A stretch of DNA of 64,000 nt from Cytobacillus pseudoceanisediminis. Lineage in GTDB: Bacteria > Bacillota > Bacilli > Bacillales > Cytobacillaceae. The DNA lies in assembly GCF_023516215.1 (NCBI RefSeq), contig NZ_CP097349.1:310001-374000 (forward strand), read 5' to 3'. Both the position numbers and the translations under genes were made by a program. The notes under the pieces are model-generated. The model did no database searches, had not been told where the DNA came from, and saw only the letters and a list, made by a program, of their open reading frames with translations. Shown here piece after piece: positions 1 to 9,704 of this stretch (positions are counted from its first letter, which is position 1; each line of letters opens with the position of its first letter).

Positions 1-883
1 ACATCGATGAAAGAATCATATTTTGATTCGTTTGTTTCTCTTTTCTCTTCAGCCACAAGTGTAGATTCCACAGGAACTTTTTGGGCTGCTTCCATTTGTT
101 CTTTTGTAATGAAACCATGCTGATTCATCAGTGAAAGGACAATATTTCTCCTTTTCTCTGCCTTGTCAGGATGATCAAAAGGATTATAATTGTTCGGGCT
201 TTGCGGCATGCCGGCTAAGAGGGCCGCTTCATGCAGCTCCAGCTCATCTAGTTCTTTATCAAAAAAGATTTTCGATGCCGTTAAAACTCCATGCCCTTCT
301 GACATGTAAATCTTGTTCACATACATCTCAAAGATTTCCTGTTTTGTATACTTGCGCTCAAGCTGGAATGCGAGCCAGGCTTCCTGGGCTTTCCTGCTTA
401 GCGTTTTTTCATTATTTAAGAAGGAGTTCTTTACCACCTGCTGGGTAATCGTACTTGCCCCTTCAGAACCAAATCCGCGAGTTACGTTGGCTATTACTGC
501 ACCGCCTAATCGAATTAAGTCCATGCCATTATGTTTGTAAAAGCGAACATCCTCAGTTGCCAAAAACGCGTCTTCCACTAGTTTTGGTATGTCTTCATAA
601 GCGACATAATCACGGTTTTCGGAGCCTACATCAGTAATGAATTCGCCCTCCATATCGTAAATCTGTGAAGAAATTGGATCCTTCAGCAATTTTTCATCAA
701 GCTTTGGTGCGTCTTTCACCATAAAAGCAAAAGCGCCTGCTCCTATAAGCATTCCAGCAATCCCGAGGGCAATTAAAATTAGGAAAATACGTTTAAAAGT
801 GCCTGTGCCTTTTTTCTGCCCTTCTTTTTAGGCTTGGATTGCTGTTTGCGGCGCTCCTCTCTTGATTGATATTTTTCAGTCAT
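1..883 (-). CDS. ponA: Penicillin-binding protein 1A, N-terminal part (frameshifted)
   Basis: Bifunctional class A PBP that polymerises and cross-links peptidoglycan at the outer face of the membrane; only the first ~293 residues lie in the window. Seen: a basic N-terminus rich in R/K (start ATG 883, AAAGGATG as ribosome site), one membrane segment, then glycosyltransferase-51 signatures TEDVRFYKHNG and GASTITQQ, and a conserved C-terminal GT region with HEAALLAGMPQSP. It follows recU by 42 nt, as in the B. subtilis recU-ponA operon. The frame breaks at the A6 run (minus strand) at about 811-816; one extra A joins the basic head to the membrane segment. I treat this as a probable read error. 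The family assignment is firm. Confidence 0.94.
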
Positions 884-925
884 ATCTATGTTCATCCTTT
901 CTTGACAATGGAACTGTAAAAAAAC

Positions 926-1537
926 TTATTTAAGGGTATAAAGATAATCTATTATCTTAATATAGTCAATTCTGGGCTGAAATCCAAGCGGAATGTGGTG
1001 GCCATGCATTTCGATTTCCCCCTTGGTAATTGATTTTCTTCCCCCAGCCTTCATTCTCTCCCAGTATGAGAGCAAATAATGTGCCTCTAAAAGGAAAACT
1101 TCTTCGGTAGCAGAAAAGCGGAGAAGAACAAAACAAATCCCTTGCTGGGCTAATACCTTCTCCATGTGCTTCACCTGGTGTTCATGAAAATTCTTTAGAG
1201 GGAAGGAGGTCGTGTTCTGAGTTTCTTTTGCTTCAAAATCAATATATCTCCCTTTATACACACCATTATAATCTGTTGTTGATGCTTGTTTGAAATATGC
1301 TTCTTTAATAACGGCCGCACTTCTCTTTGGATAATCAACCTGGACGATTTGAACAGGCGTTGGTTTTTTATGAATAGTGGCTATTCCATGTTCCAGATAG
1401 AATTCATTCGTTTCGTTAATATCTTCCTCCAGTGTCATTCCACGATTGCTGTAGGTCCATTTCTTCTCTGGTGTTAATTTTTTGGCGCTATTGGGAGAAG
1501 GAGTATATCTCCTGCCATTAGGATAATGGAAATTCAT
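926..1537 (-). CDS. recU: Holliday junction resolvase RecU
   Basis: RecU cleaves four-way DNA junctions during recombination repair and chromosome segregation. The 203-residue product has the usual family length. It begins [11 protein letters not shown] and shows the PD-(D/E)xK-type nuclease core around [17 protein letters not shown] (about residues 94-110), followed by a conserved [10 protein letters not shown] stretch. Start ATG 1537 is chosen because GAGGTGA lies five bases upstream; an upstream in-frame ATG at 1585 lacks such a site. It is transcribed leftward into ponA, matching the conserved recU-ponA operon of Bacillus. Confidence 0.95.
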   Translation of the reverse strand: MNFHYPNGRRYTPSPNSAKKLTPEKKWTYSNRGMTLEEDINETNEFYLEHGIATIHKKPTPVQIVQVDYPKRSAAVIKEAYFKQASTTDYNGVYKGRYIDFEAKETQNTTSFPLKNFHEHQVKHMEKVLAQQGICFVLLRFSATEEVFLLEAHYLLSYWERMKAGGRKSITKGEIEMHGHHIPLGFQPRIDYIKIIDYLYTLK

Positions 1538-1734
1538 GCATTCACCTCGTTTTAAACTACTCCCTATAATAACAAAAGTAAGCATGATTTGGTTGAATAA
1601 AAAGTTCTAAATAACAAAGTATATAGGAAACTCCATTTGAGCGTTACTTTCCAGTTTTATTCGTTTTACAGAGTCATTTGGAGTGTCTGCCTGCTGGCCA
1701 AATACAGACCATTCATTTTCTGAGGTGAAATGCG

Positions 1735-2726
1735 ATGTTTCTTCCTGGGAAATTCTTGAATAGCCATGAGAAAAAGGAACAGGCAATAATGGATCATATT
1801 ATGAAGATGACTGCAAAATATAACCTGGACAATATTTCAAGAACGGAAGCATATTTCAGATTTTATAAAAAGCATCCTGAGATACGCTGGGCGTTTCTTG
1901 CCTCCATGGTGTCTCGAAATGCCGGCTGGAATATGTGTGATCTTGAAGGAAACTGTTTTCCTAAATTGATAGGAAAGAAATTGCGGGACATGCTTTATAT
2001 TACATATGAAAGGGCCAATTGGCTGATTTTTCAGGATGCATTTCCGCAATTGCTCCTCTATCATTATTCGACGAAAATAAATAGGCCAATGTTTCATTTA
2101 TTAAAAATTTTTCGTGTATCGGCATTTATGGAACAGGAGTGGCTTTCTTTCTGGAAAAATAGAAATAAAAAGAGGTTAATGATTTCACTGATTATCAATG
2201 AACAAAATGTTATCCAAGAACCTGTAATGGAACATGAAATTTATAAGAATAAAGTTTTTCATACATTGCTTTTTTCCTTTCAGGACTATCTTCATTTTAG
2301 TTCTGTAATCTTCCCTACTTGTAAAGGGGAATTATACGGGGCAAGTGTCAATGGTTTCCGCTCGGTGTCGAAAAGAATTGATCTTGGAAAACGGCTGGCA
2401 GAAATCTTATTTGACACCAGCTATTATGGGGACGTGTATGAATTTGCTTCAGGCACAATTCATACTGGTTCAAGACATGATTATGAGAAATACTTTGAGG
2501 GAAGACAACGGAGAACCACCCCTTTCTTACGCTGTACATACCCGATAATCACCCATCACATTCATCAATTTAATGATTGGTCCGAAAAAAACGCATTAAA
2601 AGTAAATGGGCATCTGAATCGGTTGTCTTAAAGCACCCTGTCCATATTACCAAATGGTATTTGCATAAGCAGAAACAGCTTCATACTGCTGCAAAGCTGG
2701 GGAAATTATTTCGCTTGCTTTGTTAG
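1735..2726 (+). CDS. yppC: DUF2515 family protein YppC (frameshifted near C-terminus)
   Basis: Function unknown. It is divergent from recU, exactly where B. subtilis carries yppC, and matches that protein in length. Start ATG 1735 has GAGGTGA eight bases upstream. The reading frame stops at 2631, but adding one A to the A7 run at 2584-2590 extends it to a stop at 2726 and gives a 330-residue protein with a basic tail (KWYLHKQKQLHTAAKLGKLF), close to the family length of about 320. No membrane segment or known catalytic motif is seen. Identity rests on synteny plus family resemblance. Confidence 0.83.
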
Positions 2727-2740
2727 CGGAAAAGTGAAAA

Positions 2741-2764
2741 AAGCAAGGAATCCCTTGCTTTTTA
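2741..2764 (+). terminator. Rho-independent terminator after yppC
   Basis: AAGCAAGG and CCTTGCTT form an 8-bp stem with a four-base loop, followed by a short T run. It lies 15 nt after the corrected yppC stop. Confidence 0.75.
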
Positions 2765-2827
2765 CAATGTCTATGAAATTATAAAATATAACAATGTGGA
2801 TAACTTTGATGAAAAAATATCTGCATC

Positions 2828-2937
2828 CAGCTCCAGCGCCTAGCCCCTCGGGTCATAAGCCAAATCACTCCAGAAATCTGCGTGATTCGTCTTATGCCTG
2901 TCGGGGCTGATCAAGGCGCTTCCGCCTTTGTTCTTTT
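2828..2937 (+). repeat. Interspersed palindromic repeat, family 1, copy A
   Basis: Begins AGCTCCAGCGCC and ends AAGGCGCTTCCGCC, with the inner pairs CCCCTCG/CGGGG and TCATAAG/CTTATG seen in other copies at 3654, 9551 (reverse), 19996, 49171 and 55070. The two ends are complementary, so transcript or single strand would fold into a long hairpin. It abuts the 3' end of the oppositely oriented sspM and could also act as its terminator region. Confidence 0.8.
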
Positions 2938-3049
2938 AAGTTGAAGGGCGGTCAGGGCCTTCAAGTTTCTTATTGCCATAGCCTGTTTTTGTTTCTTCCA
3001 GCTTTTTCGGCTGTGCTTTATTTTGTTTTTCTTTTTCTTTTTTTGCCAT
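2936..3049 (-). CDS. sspM: Small acid-soluble spore protein SspM
   Basis: A 37-residue, Lys-rich peptide beginning MAKKEKEKQNKAQPKK and ending GPDRPST, closely like the C-terminus of B. subtilis SspM (a minor spore-core SASP made late in the forespore). Ribosome site GGAGGTG lies 8 nt before ATG 3049. Its position beside yppC/recU matches the B. subtilis map. Confidence 0.85.
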   Translation of the reverse strand: MAKKEKEKQNKAQPKKLEETKTGYGNKKLEGPDRPST

Positions 3050-3295
3050 TACATTACACCTCCGTTAATTAGTTTGTTCAATGACGCTGTTTTCATTCTT
3101 CCGGGGGCTGTCGAAACCATGTTGCTGCCATGCAAATAAGAACTTTCTTTGACGAATCACTTCTAGTTTTGTCATGCATGGAGGAAACCTACAAACGAAA
3201 TAGAATTATGTAGGCACACAGCAAAATTTTCACTGTATCCTTCGTCGTATTTATTGCAGGAAGCAAGGAGAAAAAGAAATCGGGAGGTTTTTTGT

Positions 3296-3559
3296 ATGCA
3301 GGGAAAAATGGTAGAAAAAGATGAATTGCTGGCCATGCTTACAGAAATATATGATCAGCTGGAAGAGCTTGAAAATGTCCTGGAGTCTAATTTGTCTGGG
3401 CTTCGCCAGGATTGGTATTATGAACAGTCAGAAAAACTGGAGGTTTGCGAAAGCAGGCTGGAAGCGATTGAAGAGGGCATGACGGTAATCAGGTCTGAGG
3501 CAGACAATATAGAAGATACAAAAAGGTCAGCAGCAATGAAGCTTGAACTTGGCTTCTAA
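3296..3559 (+). CDS. Uncharacterised 87-residue acidic protein (yppD position)
   Basis: I do not recognise a domain. The protein is acidic and almost entirely predicted helical, with heptad-like Leu/Ile spacing (DELLAMLTEIYDQLEELENV) suggesting a short coiled coil. Start ATG 3296 is preferred over an upstream in-frame ATG because GGGAGG lies eight bases before it. It sits between yppC/sspM and yppE, the place of yppD in B. subtilis, but I cannot confirm homology to YppD. No signal peptide or membrane segment. Confidence 0.7.
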   Translation: MQGKMVEKDELLAMLTEIYDQLEELENVLESNLSGLRQDWYYEQSEKLEVCESRLEAIEEGMTVIRSEADNIEDTKRSAAMKLELGF

Positions 3560-3653
3560 GTGGCATAGAATAGCAGTATCCTTCAGTAGCTAATGTTGAC
3601 TAGCTACTTTTATTTTTTAATAAAGCGTATAAGATCTGAAGTTAGAAAACTGT

Positions 3654-3874
3654 CTAGCTCCAGGCGCCATCGGCTCTCGGGTCTAAGCCAATCCGTCCAA
3701 AAGGTTAAAGAGTCTTATGTATGAGGCCCACAGGACATGGAAGGCTTCGTCAGCATAAACATCGCACGACCGAAAGCGATAGCTTTTGGGAGGATGTGGG
3801 TCATGCAGACATTGCCACCGGACGTGGCGTTTTAGTCTGCGTGCCTTTATTAAGCGGGCGCCTTCCGCTATTCT
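3654..3874 (+). repeat. Interspersed palindromic repeat, family 1, copy B (long form)
   Basis: Fills the 333-nt gap between the preceding gene and yppE. Its outer ends (CTAGCTCCAGGCGCC and GGCGCCTTCCGC) resemble copies D and F, but the middle carries an extra module (GCCCACAGG...GGAAGGCTTCG...CGCACGACC) shared with copy E at 49.4 kb. It ends 18 nt before the yppE start codon, and yppE's ribosome site (TTGGAG) lies just outside it. Confidence 0.75.
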
Positions 3875-3892
3875 AATTGGAGTTGATGCTGA

Positions 3893-4288
3893 ATGGTTCA
3901 TGAAAATTCCCTGCTGCAAATGACAGAACAGCTGCTTGAATGTGTAGAAATCTCAGACAGCAGGTTTAAAAAGGTTAAGGAATCAGGTGAGAAGGGTGAT
4001 TTTTATAATGAAGTCAAACCTTTTGCCGATGATGTTAAATCCATAAATGAAAGATGGAAAGAAGAAGCCCTGGAGTGGATTGGCATTCATAAACCCCGAA
4101 ATCTTTATCCTCAGCAGATTGAATCTGCTGCTGAACATATTGAACTGGTCTCCATTCAGGCATTTTTCCCTGAAACAAGCAAAACCAGGTTCATTAATTA
4201 TGTTAATTCGGCCGTGTATGTCCTAAAGCAATTGATAAAATTAGTAGGTGAAGAAAAAAGGGAACCTGAAATAGGGTCCCTTTTTTAA
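3893..4288 (+). CDS. yppE: DUF1798 family protein YppE
   Basis: A 131-residue, all-helical cytoplasmic protein of the YppE/DUF1798 family, function unknown. Length and location between yppC and the convergent yppF match B. subtilis. Visible features are the family-like NERWKEEALEWI segment near residues 52-63 and the KTRFINYVNSAVYVLKQLI helix near the C-terminus. Start ATG 3893 follows TTGGAG by about ten bases. The 3' end overlaps a bidirectional terminator hairpin shared with yppF. Confidence 0.85.
   Translation: MVHENSLLQMTEQLLECVEISDSRFKKVKESGEKGDFYNEVKPFADDVKSINERWKEEALEWIGIHKPRNLYPQQIESAAEHIELVSIQAFFPETSKTRFINYVNSAVYVLKQLIKLVGEEKREPEIGSLF
4255..4286. terminator. Bidirectional terminator between yppE and yppF
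   Basis: AAAAAAGGGA-ACC ... GGG-TCCCTTTTTT forms a symmetric A/T-flanked hairpin overlapping the last codons of yppE, suitable for stopping both convergent genes. Confidence 0.75.
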
Positions 4289-4295
4289 ATATTTC

Positions 4296-4511
4296 TTATG
4301 CATTTACTGAATCCTGGAGGGTGTTATCTTTGTAGCTTTCCGGAACGGCCGCTCCTTGAGCTTCAAGCTCACGAACGAGATTTCGATAATCTGTACTGGA
4401 AATTTCATTATGGATATAGGCCTTTTTAGCAAAATCCAATAATTCATTAACATTTTCAGGAGTATACTCCCGCAGCTGATGAAACTTCATTTTTAGTTCG
4501 TGAACATTCAT
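4296..4511 (-). CDS. yppF: YppF family protein
   Basis: A 71-residue protein of unknown function, beginning MNVHELKMKFHQLREYTPEN, typical of the small YppF family. GAGGAGG lies six to eight bases upstream of ATG 4511. It converges on yppE as in B. subtilis. No cysteines, signal or membrane segment are seen. Confidence 0.85.
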   Translation of the reverse strand: MNVHELKMKFHQLREYTPENVNELLDFAKKAYIHNEISSTDYRNLVRELEAQGAAVPESYKDNTLQDSVNA

Positions 4512-4723
4512 GATATTGCCTCCTCAGAATATTGATTCGCGGAGAAATTTCTTCCCCGCAGCCCGGTAAATGAAAAAGGGGACAAGAAACTGTTTTGTTT
4601 TTTATATCCTATCATGAAAATTTATTTTTCATCGTTTTTAAAAAAATCAAACTTCCGACATGATTCTTCATAGTTAGACAAAAACGGAAACCGCTTCCAT
4701 TTTTAATGTTAATTGATCCTTTC

Positions 4724-4751
4724 ACATTCTGGGCAAAACTTTCATATATTA
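4724..4751 (+). promoter_or_regulatory. Possible sigma-K-type promoter for yppG
   Basis: AC, 17 bases, then CATATATTA resembles the sigma-K pattern (AC...CATANNNTA), about 80-110 nt before the yppG start. This suits a mother-cell coat-type gene, but the match is short and could be chance. Confidence 0.35.
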
Positions 4752-4831
4752 TATTGGTGATAATTAGAAGGCTTTTGCCTGGAATTATTGCTAATATACT
4801 TATATTTTTTGAATGGGGAGGATGTTTGCCC

Positions 4832-5404
4832 ATGTTTGGCCGAGTAATGAATAGAGCGAGCCATCTGCAGCCATACGGCCATTTAAATCAAAGTATATAC
4901 ATGGATCCATTTTATATGGGGCCGAATGGCCAATTTTATATGAGGCAGCAGCCAATGCAGAATTATAATAATTCTGCTGGACAGTATAACCCTTATTATT
5001 TGCCTTATAATATGGAGTATCATCAGCCGCCTCAGATGGCAGGATTGCAGCAGCAAAATTATTCACCAAATCCCTATCCGCAGCATAACTATGACCAAGG
5101 ATACTACGCAAAGACCGGTTCGAAAAATGCTGGTGTTTTTCAAAACCCATTAGAATCTGAAGATTATTACGGAACTCAGGCAAGCAAGTCCGCTGCGCAG
5201 CAGATGCCGTATATGAATCCGTATCCTAAACAATCATTCATTCCTAAACAGCCATCTGGAGTGCAAAGCATTATGAATTCCTTTAAAGCCCAGGATGGTT
5301 CGCTTGATCTCAATAAAATGGTGGATACCGCAGGTCAGATGATGTCAGCTGTAACGCAAGTGTCATCGATGGTAAAAGGGATTGGCGGAATATTTAAAGC
5401 TTAA
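4832..5404 (+). CDS. yppG: YppG-like spore coat-associated protein
   Basis: A 190-residue protein with a long Tyr/Gln/Asn/Pro-rich N-terminal two thirds (for example PYYLPYNMEYHQPPQMAG), a composition typical of coat-related proteins. A compact C-terminal helical segment (QSIMNSFKAQDGSLDLNKM onward) is the conserved YppG tail. I chose ATG 4832, with GGGGAGG upstream; an in-frame TTG two codons earlier (4826) is also possible. It directly follows yppE/yppF as in B. subtilis. A role in the spore coat is inferred from family and composition. Confidence 0.8.
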   Translation: MFGRVMNRASHLQPYGHLNQSIYMDPFYMGPNGQFYMRQQPMQNYNNSAGQYNPYYLPYNMEYHQPPQMAGLQQQNYSPNPYPQHNYDQGYYAKTGSKNAGVFQNPLESEDYYGTQASKSAAQQMPYMNPYPKQSFIPKQPSGVQSIMNSFKAQDGSLDLNKMVDTAGQMMSAVTQVSSMVKGIGGIFKA

Positions 5405-5411
5405 CTGATCA

Positions 5412-5432
5412 TGGCCGAATAGGCCTTTTTTT
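5412..5432 (+). terminator. Terminator after yppG
   Basis: GGCC-GAATA-GGCC followed by seven T residues, 10 nt after the yppG stop. The stem is short. Confidence 0.55.
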
Positions 5433-5638
5433 ATCTCTTATTTTAATGGCATGGAATTATATATAAAAATCAGACTTGAAAAAAATTAAATATATTTGAA
5501 AATAAAATAGCTGGTCTATTTTTTGCGACTCCCATTGTATAGGAATTATTATCCAGGAGAATTTAACGCATGATTGACAAAATTTAGATAAAAGTGAAAA
5601 GATAGAAAAATGGCTCATGGTCATAAAGGGGGATTTGT

Positions 5639-6502
5639 ATGGTTCGTGCTCTTCAGCAAATATTTATCATATTTATATTAATTTTGCTACTTGCGGCATT
5701 GCCAAAAATTATTTCTGTTGATCCATCAAACGGGAGTCTTGATTGGAGCTTTGAAAGTCTACCGCAGATTTATGGAGATTTTATTAAAGAAGTAAGCGGG
5801 GGCAGCCTGGGTACCTATCAGCTCGGCCGGCAAACTCGTCCTATAGCCGAGGATATTGCTGATAACTTTACTACCAGTCTGCTAATTGTATTGATTGCTG
5901 TGAATGCTTCCTTAGTTATAAGTCTTATTTTCGGGGTATTTATCAGCCGTTTCAAACTAACTAAGCTTTTTGGTGCATTCTTGAATATCCTTGCGTCCAT
6001 ACCCGACTTTATCATCATTGTAATGTCTATGATTCTCGCCGTTAAAATATATAAAATGACGGGGATCAGAGTGATCTCACTAAGGCCGGATGGAGGAGCC
6101 CTTAACACCTGGTTTCCAACAGTGCTCGCAAGCTTAGCTCCAACTCTATATCTATTTAAGCTTGTTTCGGTAAAATATTATCAAACAAGCGGGGAGGACT
6201 ATATAAAGACTGCAGTTGCTAAAGGAATGAGCTTGAATTACATAAATTTTCAGCATGTATTTAAAAATTTGGAGCCATTTATTAAATCTGAGCTAATCAA
6301 AGTGATTTCCCTGGCGATTGGCAATCTCTTCATTATTGAACATATTATGAATGTCTCCGGCATAACTAAATTTATTTTTCAGAGCAATGAGGTCCAGCCG
6401 ATCGCAATTGGCTTGTTTGCCATGCTTTTGATTTCTCTAATTGTCTATATTTCTAACAGGCTCATATTCTATCTGTTTAAACGGGGTTTTATCTATGAAT
6501 AA
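5639..6502 (+). CDS. OppB-like ABC transporter permease
   Basis: A 287-residue integral membrane protein of the binding-protein-dependent (DppB/OppB) permease type. There is an N-terminal membrane segment, a ~70-residue external region, then five more membrane segments. The cytoplasmic loop GEDYIKTAVAKGMSLNYINF is the EAA-type loop that contacts the ATPase. AAGGGGG precedes ATG 5639. It overlaps the next permease gene by 8 nt, so the two form a heterodimer candidate. No ATPase or solute-binding protein gene is nearby, so the substrate (peptides or nickel by family precedent) is unknown. Confidence 0.85.
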   Translation: MVRALQQIFIIFILILLLAALPKIISVDPSNGSLDWSFESLPQIYGDFIKEVSGGSLGTYQLGRQTRPIAEDIADNFTTSLLIVLIAVNASLVISLIFGVFISRFKLTKLFGAFLNILASIPDFIIIVMSMILAVKIYKMTGIRVISLRPDGGALNTWFPTVLASLAPTLYLFKLVSVKYYQTSGEDYIKTAVAKGMSLNYINFQHVFKNLEPFIKSELIKVISLAIGNLFIIEHIMNVSGITKFIFQSNEVQPIAIGLFAMLLISLIVYISNRLIFYLFKRGFIYE

Positions 6503-7513
6503 GCTGCTAAAAATAAATTACTCCTTGATTATCGGAATTCTTATGGTTGCAGGCTTGCTTTTTTCAGTATATTTGGGCCTTATCTTGCACCGCATTCATT
6601 GACTGCAGCACTGGAAACACAATATACAAACGGGAAGGTTTTGGCCCCGCCATTAGAGCCCTTTGAATCACCCTCCTATCCGCTGGGGACAGACAAATGG
6701 GGCTACGACCTTTTGTCCATGATTTTATATGGATTAAGATACACTGTTTTTATTGCAGCTGCTGTTACGATGATTAAAATGGCTTTCGGAACAATCATCG
6801 GTTTGTATGCTGGCACATTGAAACGGACACCAGGCTGGCTGATTGCTTTTGAAAATGCCTGGAGCTATGTTCCGCTGTTTCTGATCCTGTATTTTTTCCT
6901 GGCGCCAATAAGCTTCAACAGCAGCCTTAAACAAAATGTATTAATAGTCTACTTTATAGTTATTGCGTCGATCATCAGCATTCCTAGCATCGTATCATCT
7001 GTAAGACTTAAAACCGCTGAATTATATAAGTCCGTTTATATCGAAGCGGCCAAAGCACTGGGTGCTGGAAAACACCGTTTGATTTGGAAGCATCTATTTC
7101 CTCAGTTAAAGGAAACTTTCCTTGTTATGTTTATACTTGAAATTGTGTATGTGATTGCTCTTATGGGCCAGCTGGCGCTTTTAAATATTTTTGTCGGCGG
7201 AACCATTATGAGATTTGACCCCATCATATACCTATCAGCTACAAAAGAGCTCGCAGGGCTGGTTGGGCAGGCGAGGTTGAATATCTATGGAAACACTCAT
7301 ATATTAGTTGCGCCACTTGCAGTCCTTTTATATACAACAGTATCCTTCAGCCTTCTGGCAAATGGATTGAAGAATCGATTTCAGTCAAATTATCAGCGTA
7401 CACCGTGGATTAGGACAGGGCATGAACCATTAATTCAGCCTTCCAGAAAACAATATGGCCAAAAAAGAAGTTTTGGTCATTTTCTGCCCCAAAAGCAGCC
7501 TTTTCTTCACTAG
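6495..7513 (+). CDS. OppC-like ABC transporter permease (frameshifted; may read on into the peptidase)
   Basis: Partner permease of the DppC/OppC type. ATG 6495 overlaps the stop of the upstream permease. The first membrane segment is in one frame and the rest in another. One extra T in the T6 run at 6559-6564 joins them (LLFFSIFGPYLAPHSL...), giving the usual extracytoplasmic YPLGTDKWGYDLLSM motif and the EAA loop SVYIEAAKALGAGKHRLIWK. Uncorrected at its 3' end the frame stops at 7513. An A6 run at 7461-7466 lies where the frame of the downstream M1 peptidase takes over, so the two proteins are either adjacent or fused (see findings). Confidence 0.82.
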
Positions 7514-8901
7514 TCATTGCTTTTGCTGGTGCTGGAATTTATGTAATGGCAGCAAAAGATGCCAATATTGGCGTTAAAAGCGGCAGCCACTCGGATTACA
7601 ACATTGATCTGAAAATGAATGGCGAAGGTTATTTCACTGCCAATGCTAATATCCAAGTGAAAAACCAATCAAATAAAGAATGGGAAGACCTTGTATTTTA
7701 TTTCATTCCAAACGTTTTTGCAGAGGGACATACATTTGATTCAGTCGAGGGAACATCTGAGGCAGATATCGGGAAGGTAACAGTGAACGGGCAAAAAGCG
7801 TCATTTATGCTAAAGGGTGATACGTTAACCATAAAGTTAAAACCTGAAATGAAAGATAAAAGAAGACATAATGTAAAGATCGAATATGGATTTACAGTCC
7901 CTGACAAAGGCAGCCGCTTTTCAAAAGTAGACACAAACTATTATCTTGCTCAATGGTACCCTATGGCTGCAGTTTATCAAAAAGGCAAATGGAATAAAGA
8001 GCCGTATATGGAAGGACTGGAAACATTTCATACAGGCTTCTCTGATTTCAACGTTTCCTATAAGCTTCCGAAAGGGTATTCTCTGGCTTCAACAGCAGAC
8101 AAAGATCCTGCAGAAGGGAAGAATGAAGGGCATATTAAAGCCAAAAAGGTCAGGGATTTCTTCATTGCTGTCATGAAGGATATGGAAGTTCATGAAACGG
8201 AAGCGAAAGACGGCGTGAAGGTCAGATTGTTTTCAAGAAGCAATCATGACAAAGACCCTGTAGCTTCATTGACACTGGCCAAAAATGCATTAACATTCTA
8301 TCAGGATCATATTGGAGACTACCCGCATGAGCAGCTTGACATCGTTTTAGATGATGGACAATTTATGGAATATCCCGGTATTGTAACCATTAACCCTTAT
8401 ATTGATGATAAGAGATTTTATGATATATCTATTGTTCATGAAATTGCGCATCAGTATTTTTATGGAGTAGTGGCCAATGACCCCTACAATAATGCGTGGA
8501 TTGATGAAGGAATTACTGAATTTGCCACCTCTATGTATTTCTATGCAGGTCAAAACCAGGCTGAAAGACAGGCATTTGGCATTTCCCATTTTCGAATGGA
8601 GGCCATTGAAGAAGCTGGACTTGGAAGGCAATATTCAAATGTGCCGGTTAATGAGGTAAAGCATTCAGGCTATATCTATGGGCAGCCTTCTCTGGAGATT
8701 TTACAGATGATTCAGGAAAAATATACCCTAAAAGGAGAATCCCCTAAAGCCGTGGGGATGCAGTTCCTGTCAGATTATTATCAAAATTTCCGTTATAAAG
8801 AGGTCGATACAAAGGAGTTTATATCCTTCACAAAAGATTACTTCAGTGTTCCGACCGGTTATTTCAATAATTGGATTGATACATCTAAACTAGACAGCTA
8901 A
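7452..8901 (+). CDS. Membrane-anchored M1-family metallopeptidase
   Basis: Zinc peptidase. The motif HEIAH followed 18 residues later by the third ligand Glu (WIDEGITEF) is the M1 signature, with FMEYPG in place of the usual GAMEN exopeptidase motif. The open frame with a start begins at ATG 7546, but that start has no ribosome site and would cut off a hydrophobic stretch encoded just upstream (FSSLVIAFAGAGIYVMAAK), a good membrane anchor. To reach an upstream start (MAKKKFW..., 7455) or the preceding permease, the A6 run at 7461-7466 must change length. Start given is approximate. Catalytic domain predicted outside the cell, beside the permeases, suggesting peptide breakdown coupled to uptake. 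Confidence 0.78.
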
Positions 8902-8912
8902 TTAGTTCATTT

Positions 8913-8953
8913 AAACAAAAACAAGCAGTCATTGAGCCTGCTTGTTTTTGTTT
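8913..8953 (+). terminator. Strong terminator after the M1 peptidase
   Basis: A 16-bp stem (AAACAAAAACAAGCAG with CTGCTTGTTTTTGTTT), usable in both directions, between the peptidase and the convergent hsp20 gene. Confidence 0.85.
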
Positions 8954-9000
8954 AACCAGGCCGCATTAGTGAATTAATTTTACCTGGCTTGCAGGCAGGA

Positions 9001-9474
9001 TCAGCTTTCATCGATTACGATTCTTTTTCCCTGCTGCTTTGGCACCGTGATTTGCAGAAGGCCGTTTTGGTAAACTGCCTTTACTTTCTTTTCATTAACT
9101 GGCTGGGGAAGCGGAACGGTCCGGCTGGAACGCTGCATGCTTTGCTGTCTTCTAAAGATTTTATTTTTCTCATCCTCTTCTGTCACCATCTCAGAGGACT
9201 TGACAGAAATGGTTATATAATTGTCCAGGATGTCAATTTGTATTTGCTCTCTATTTATTCCTGGAAGTTCTGCACTAATGATATGTTCTTTTTCGGTTTC
9301 CGCAACATCGACATGAAAAGAAGAAGAATTTGGGAAGGGATTCTTAAAGAAATCATCCATGGTCTGCAGAAATCCTCTAACGGGTTTTTCATGAAAAAGC
9401 TGATTCATCGATTTCATTAAATCACCAAAAGGCTCATTTCGGTCTTTTTCTTTGGATCCTCCATATACATCCAT
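9001..9474 (-). CDS. Small heat-shock protein (Hsp20/alpha-crystallin family)
   Basis: ATP-independent holdase chaperone, 157 residues. The alpha-crystallin domain spans about residues 50-150: it opens with FHVDVAETEKEHIISAELPG and ends with the conserved NGLLQITVPK. The N-terminal 45 residues are Phe/Met-rich, as in spore-associated relatives such as CotP/YocM. GAGAGGGG directly abuts ATG 9474, an unusually short spacing. A family 1 repeat in the same orientation lies 76 nt upstream. No heat-shock operator (CIRCE or CtsR type) is obvious. Confidence 0.88.
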   Translation of the reverse strand: MDVYGGSKEKDRNEPFGDLMKSMNQLFHEKPVRGFLQTMDDFFKNPFPNSSSFHVDVAETEKEHIISAELPGINREQIQIDILDNYITISVKSSEMVTEEDEKNKIFRRQQSMQRSSRTVPLPQPVNEKKVKAVYQNGLLQITVPKQQGKRIVIDES

Positions 9475-9550
9475 CCCCTCTCAAACAGGATTTTTCAACA
9501 TATCCTATGCTGCCAATTGGGTGGATGTTCCTGTTGAGCAAATAAGGTTA

Positions 9551-9680
9551 AAAGAAAAGCGGAAGCGCCCTTTGGAACAAGTAAAACCGCTTGTTCCTGC
9601 GACTGCGAGAACCTCCAAGGAATCTTTCCTTTGGTGCTCACGGCCGAAACCTCGAGGGAGTAAACGCTTGAGCTGGAAAA
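9551..9680 (-). repeat. Interspersed palindromic repeat, family 1, copy C (reverse orientation)
   Basis: Read on the minus strand it runs from CCAGCTCAAGCG through CTCCCTCGAGG to GGGCGCTTCCGCTTTTCTT, the same boundaries as other copies, with a divergent centre. Its right end faces the hsp20 start. Confidence 0.7.
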
Positions 9681-9681
9681 T

Positions 9682-9704
9682 AGAATAAACCGCATAGGCG
9701 GTTT
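9682..9704 (-). terminator. Terminator after the Crp/Fnr gene
   Basis: On the minus strand AACCGCC-TAT-GCGGTT, with A-rich and T-rich flanks, immediately follows the stop codon at 9705. Confidence 0.5.
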
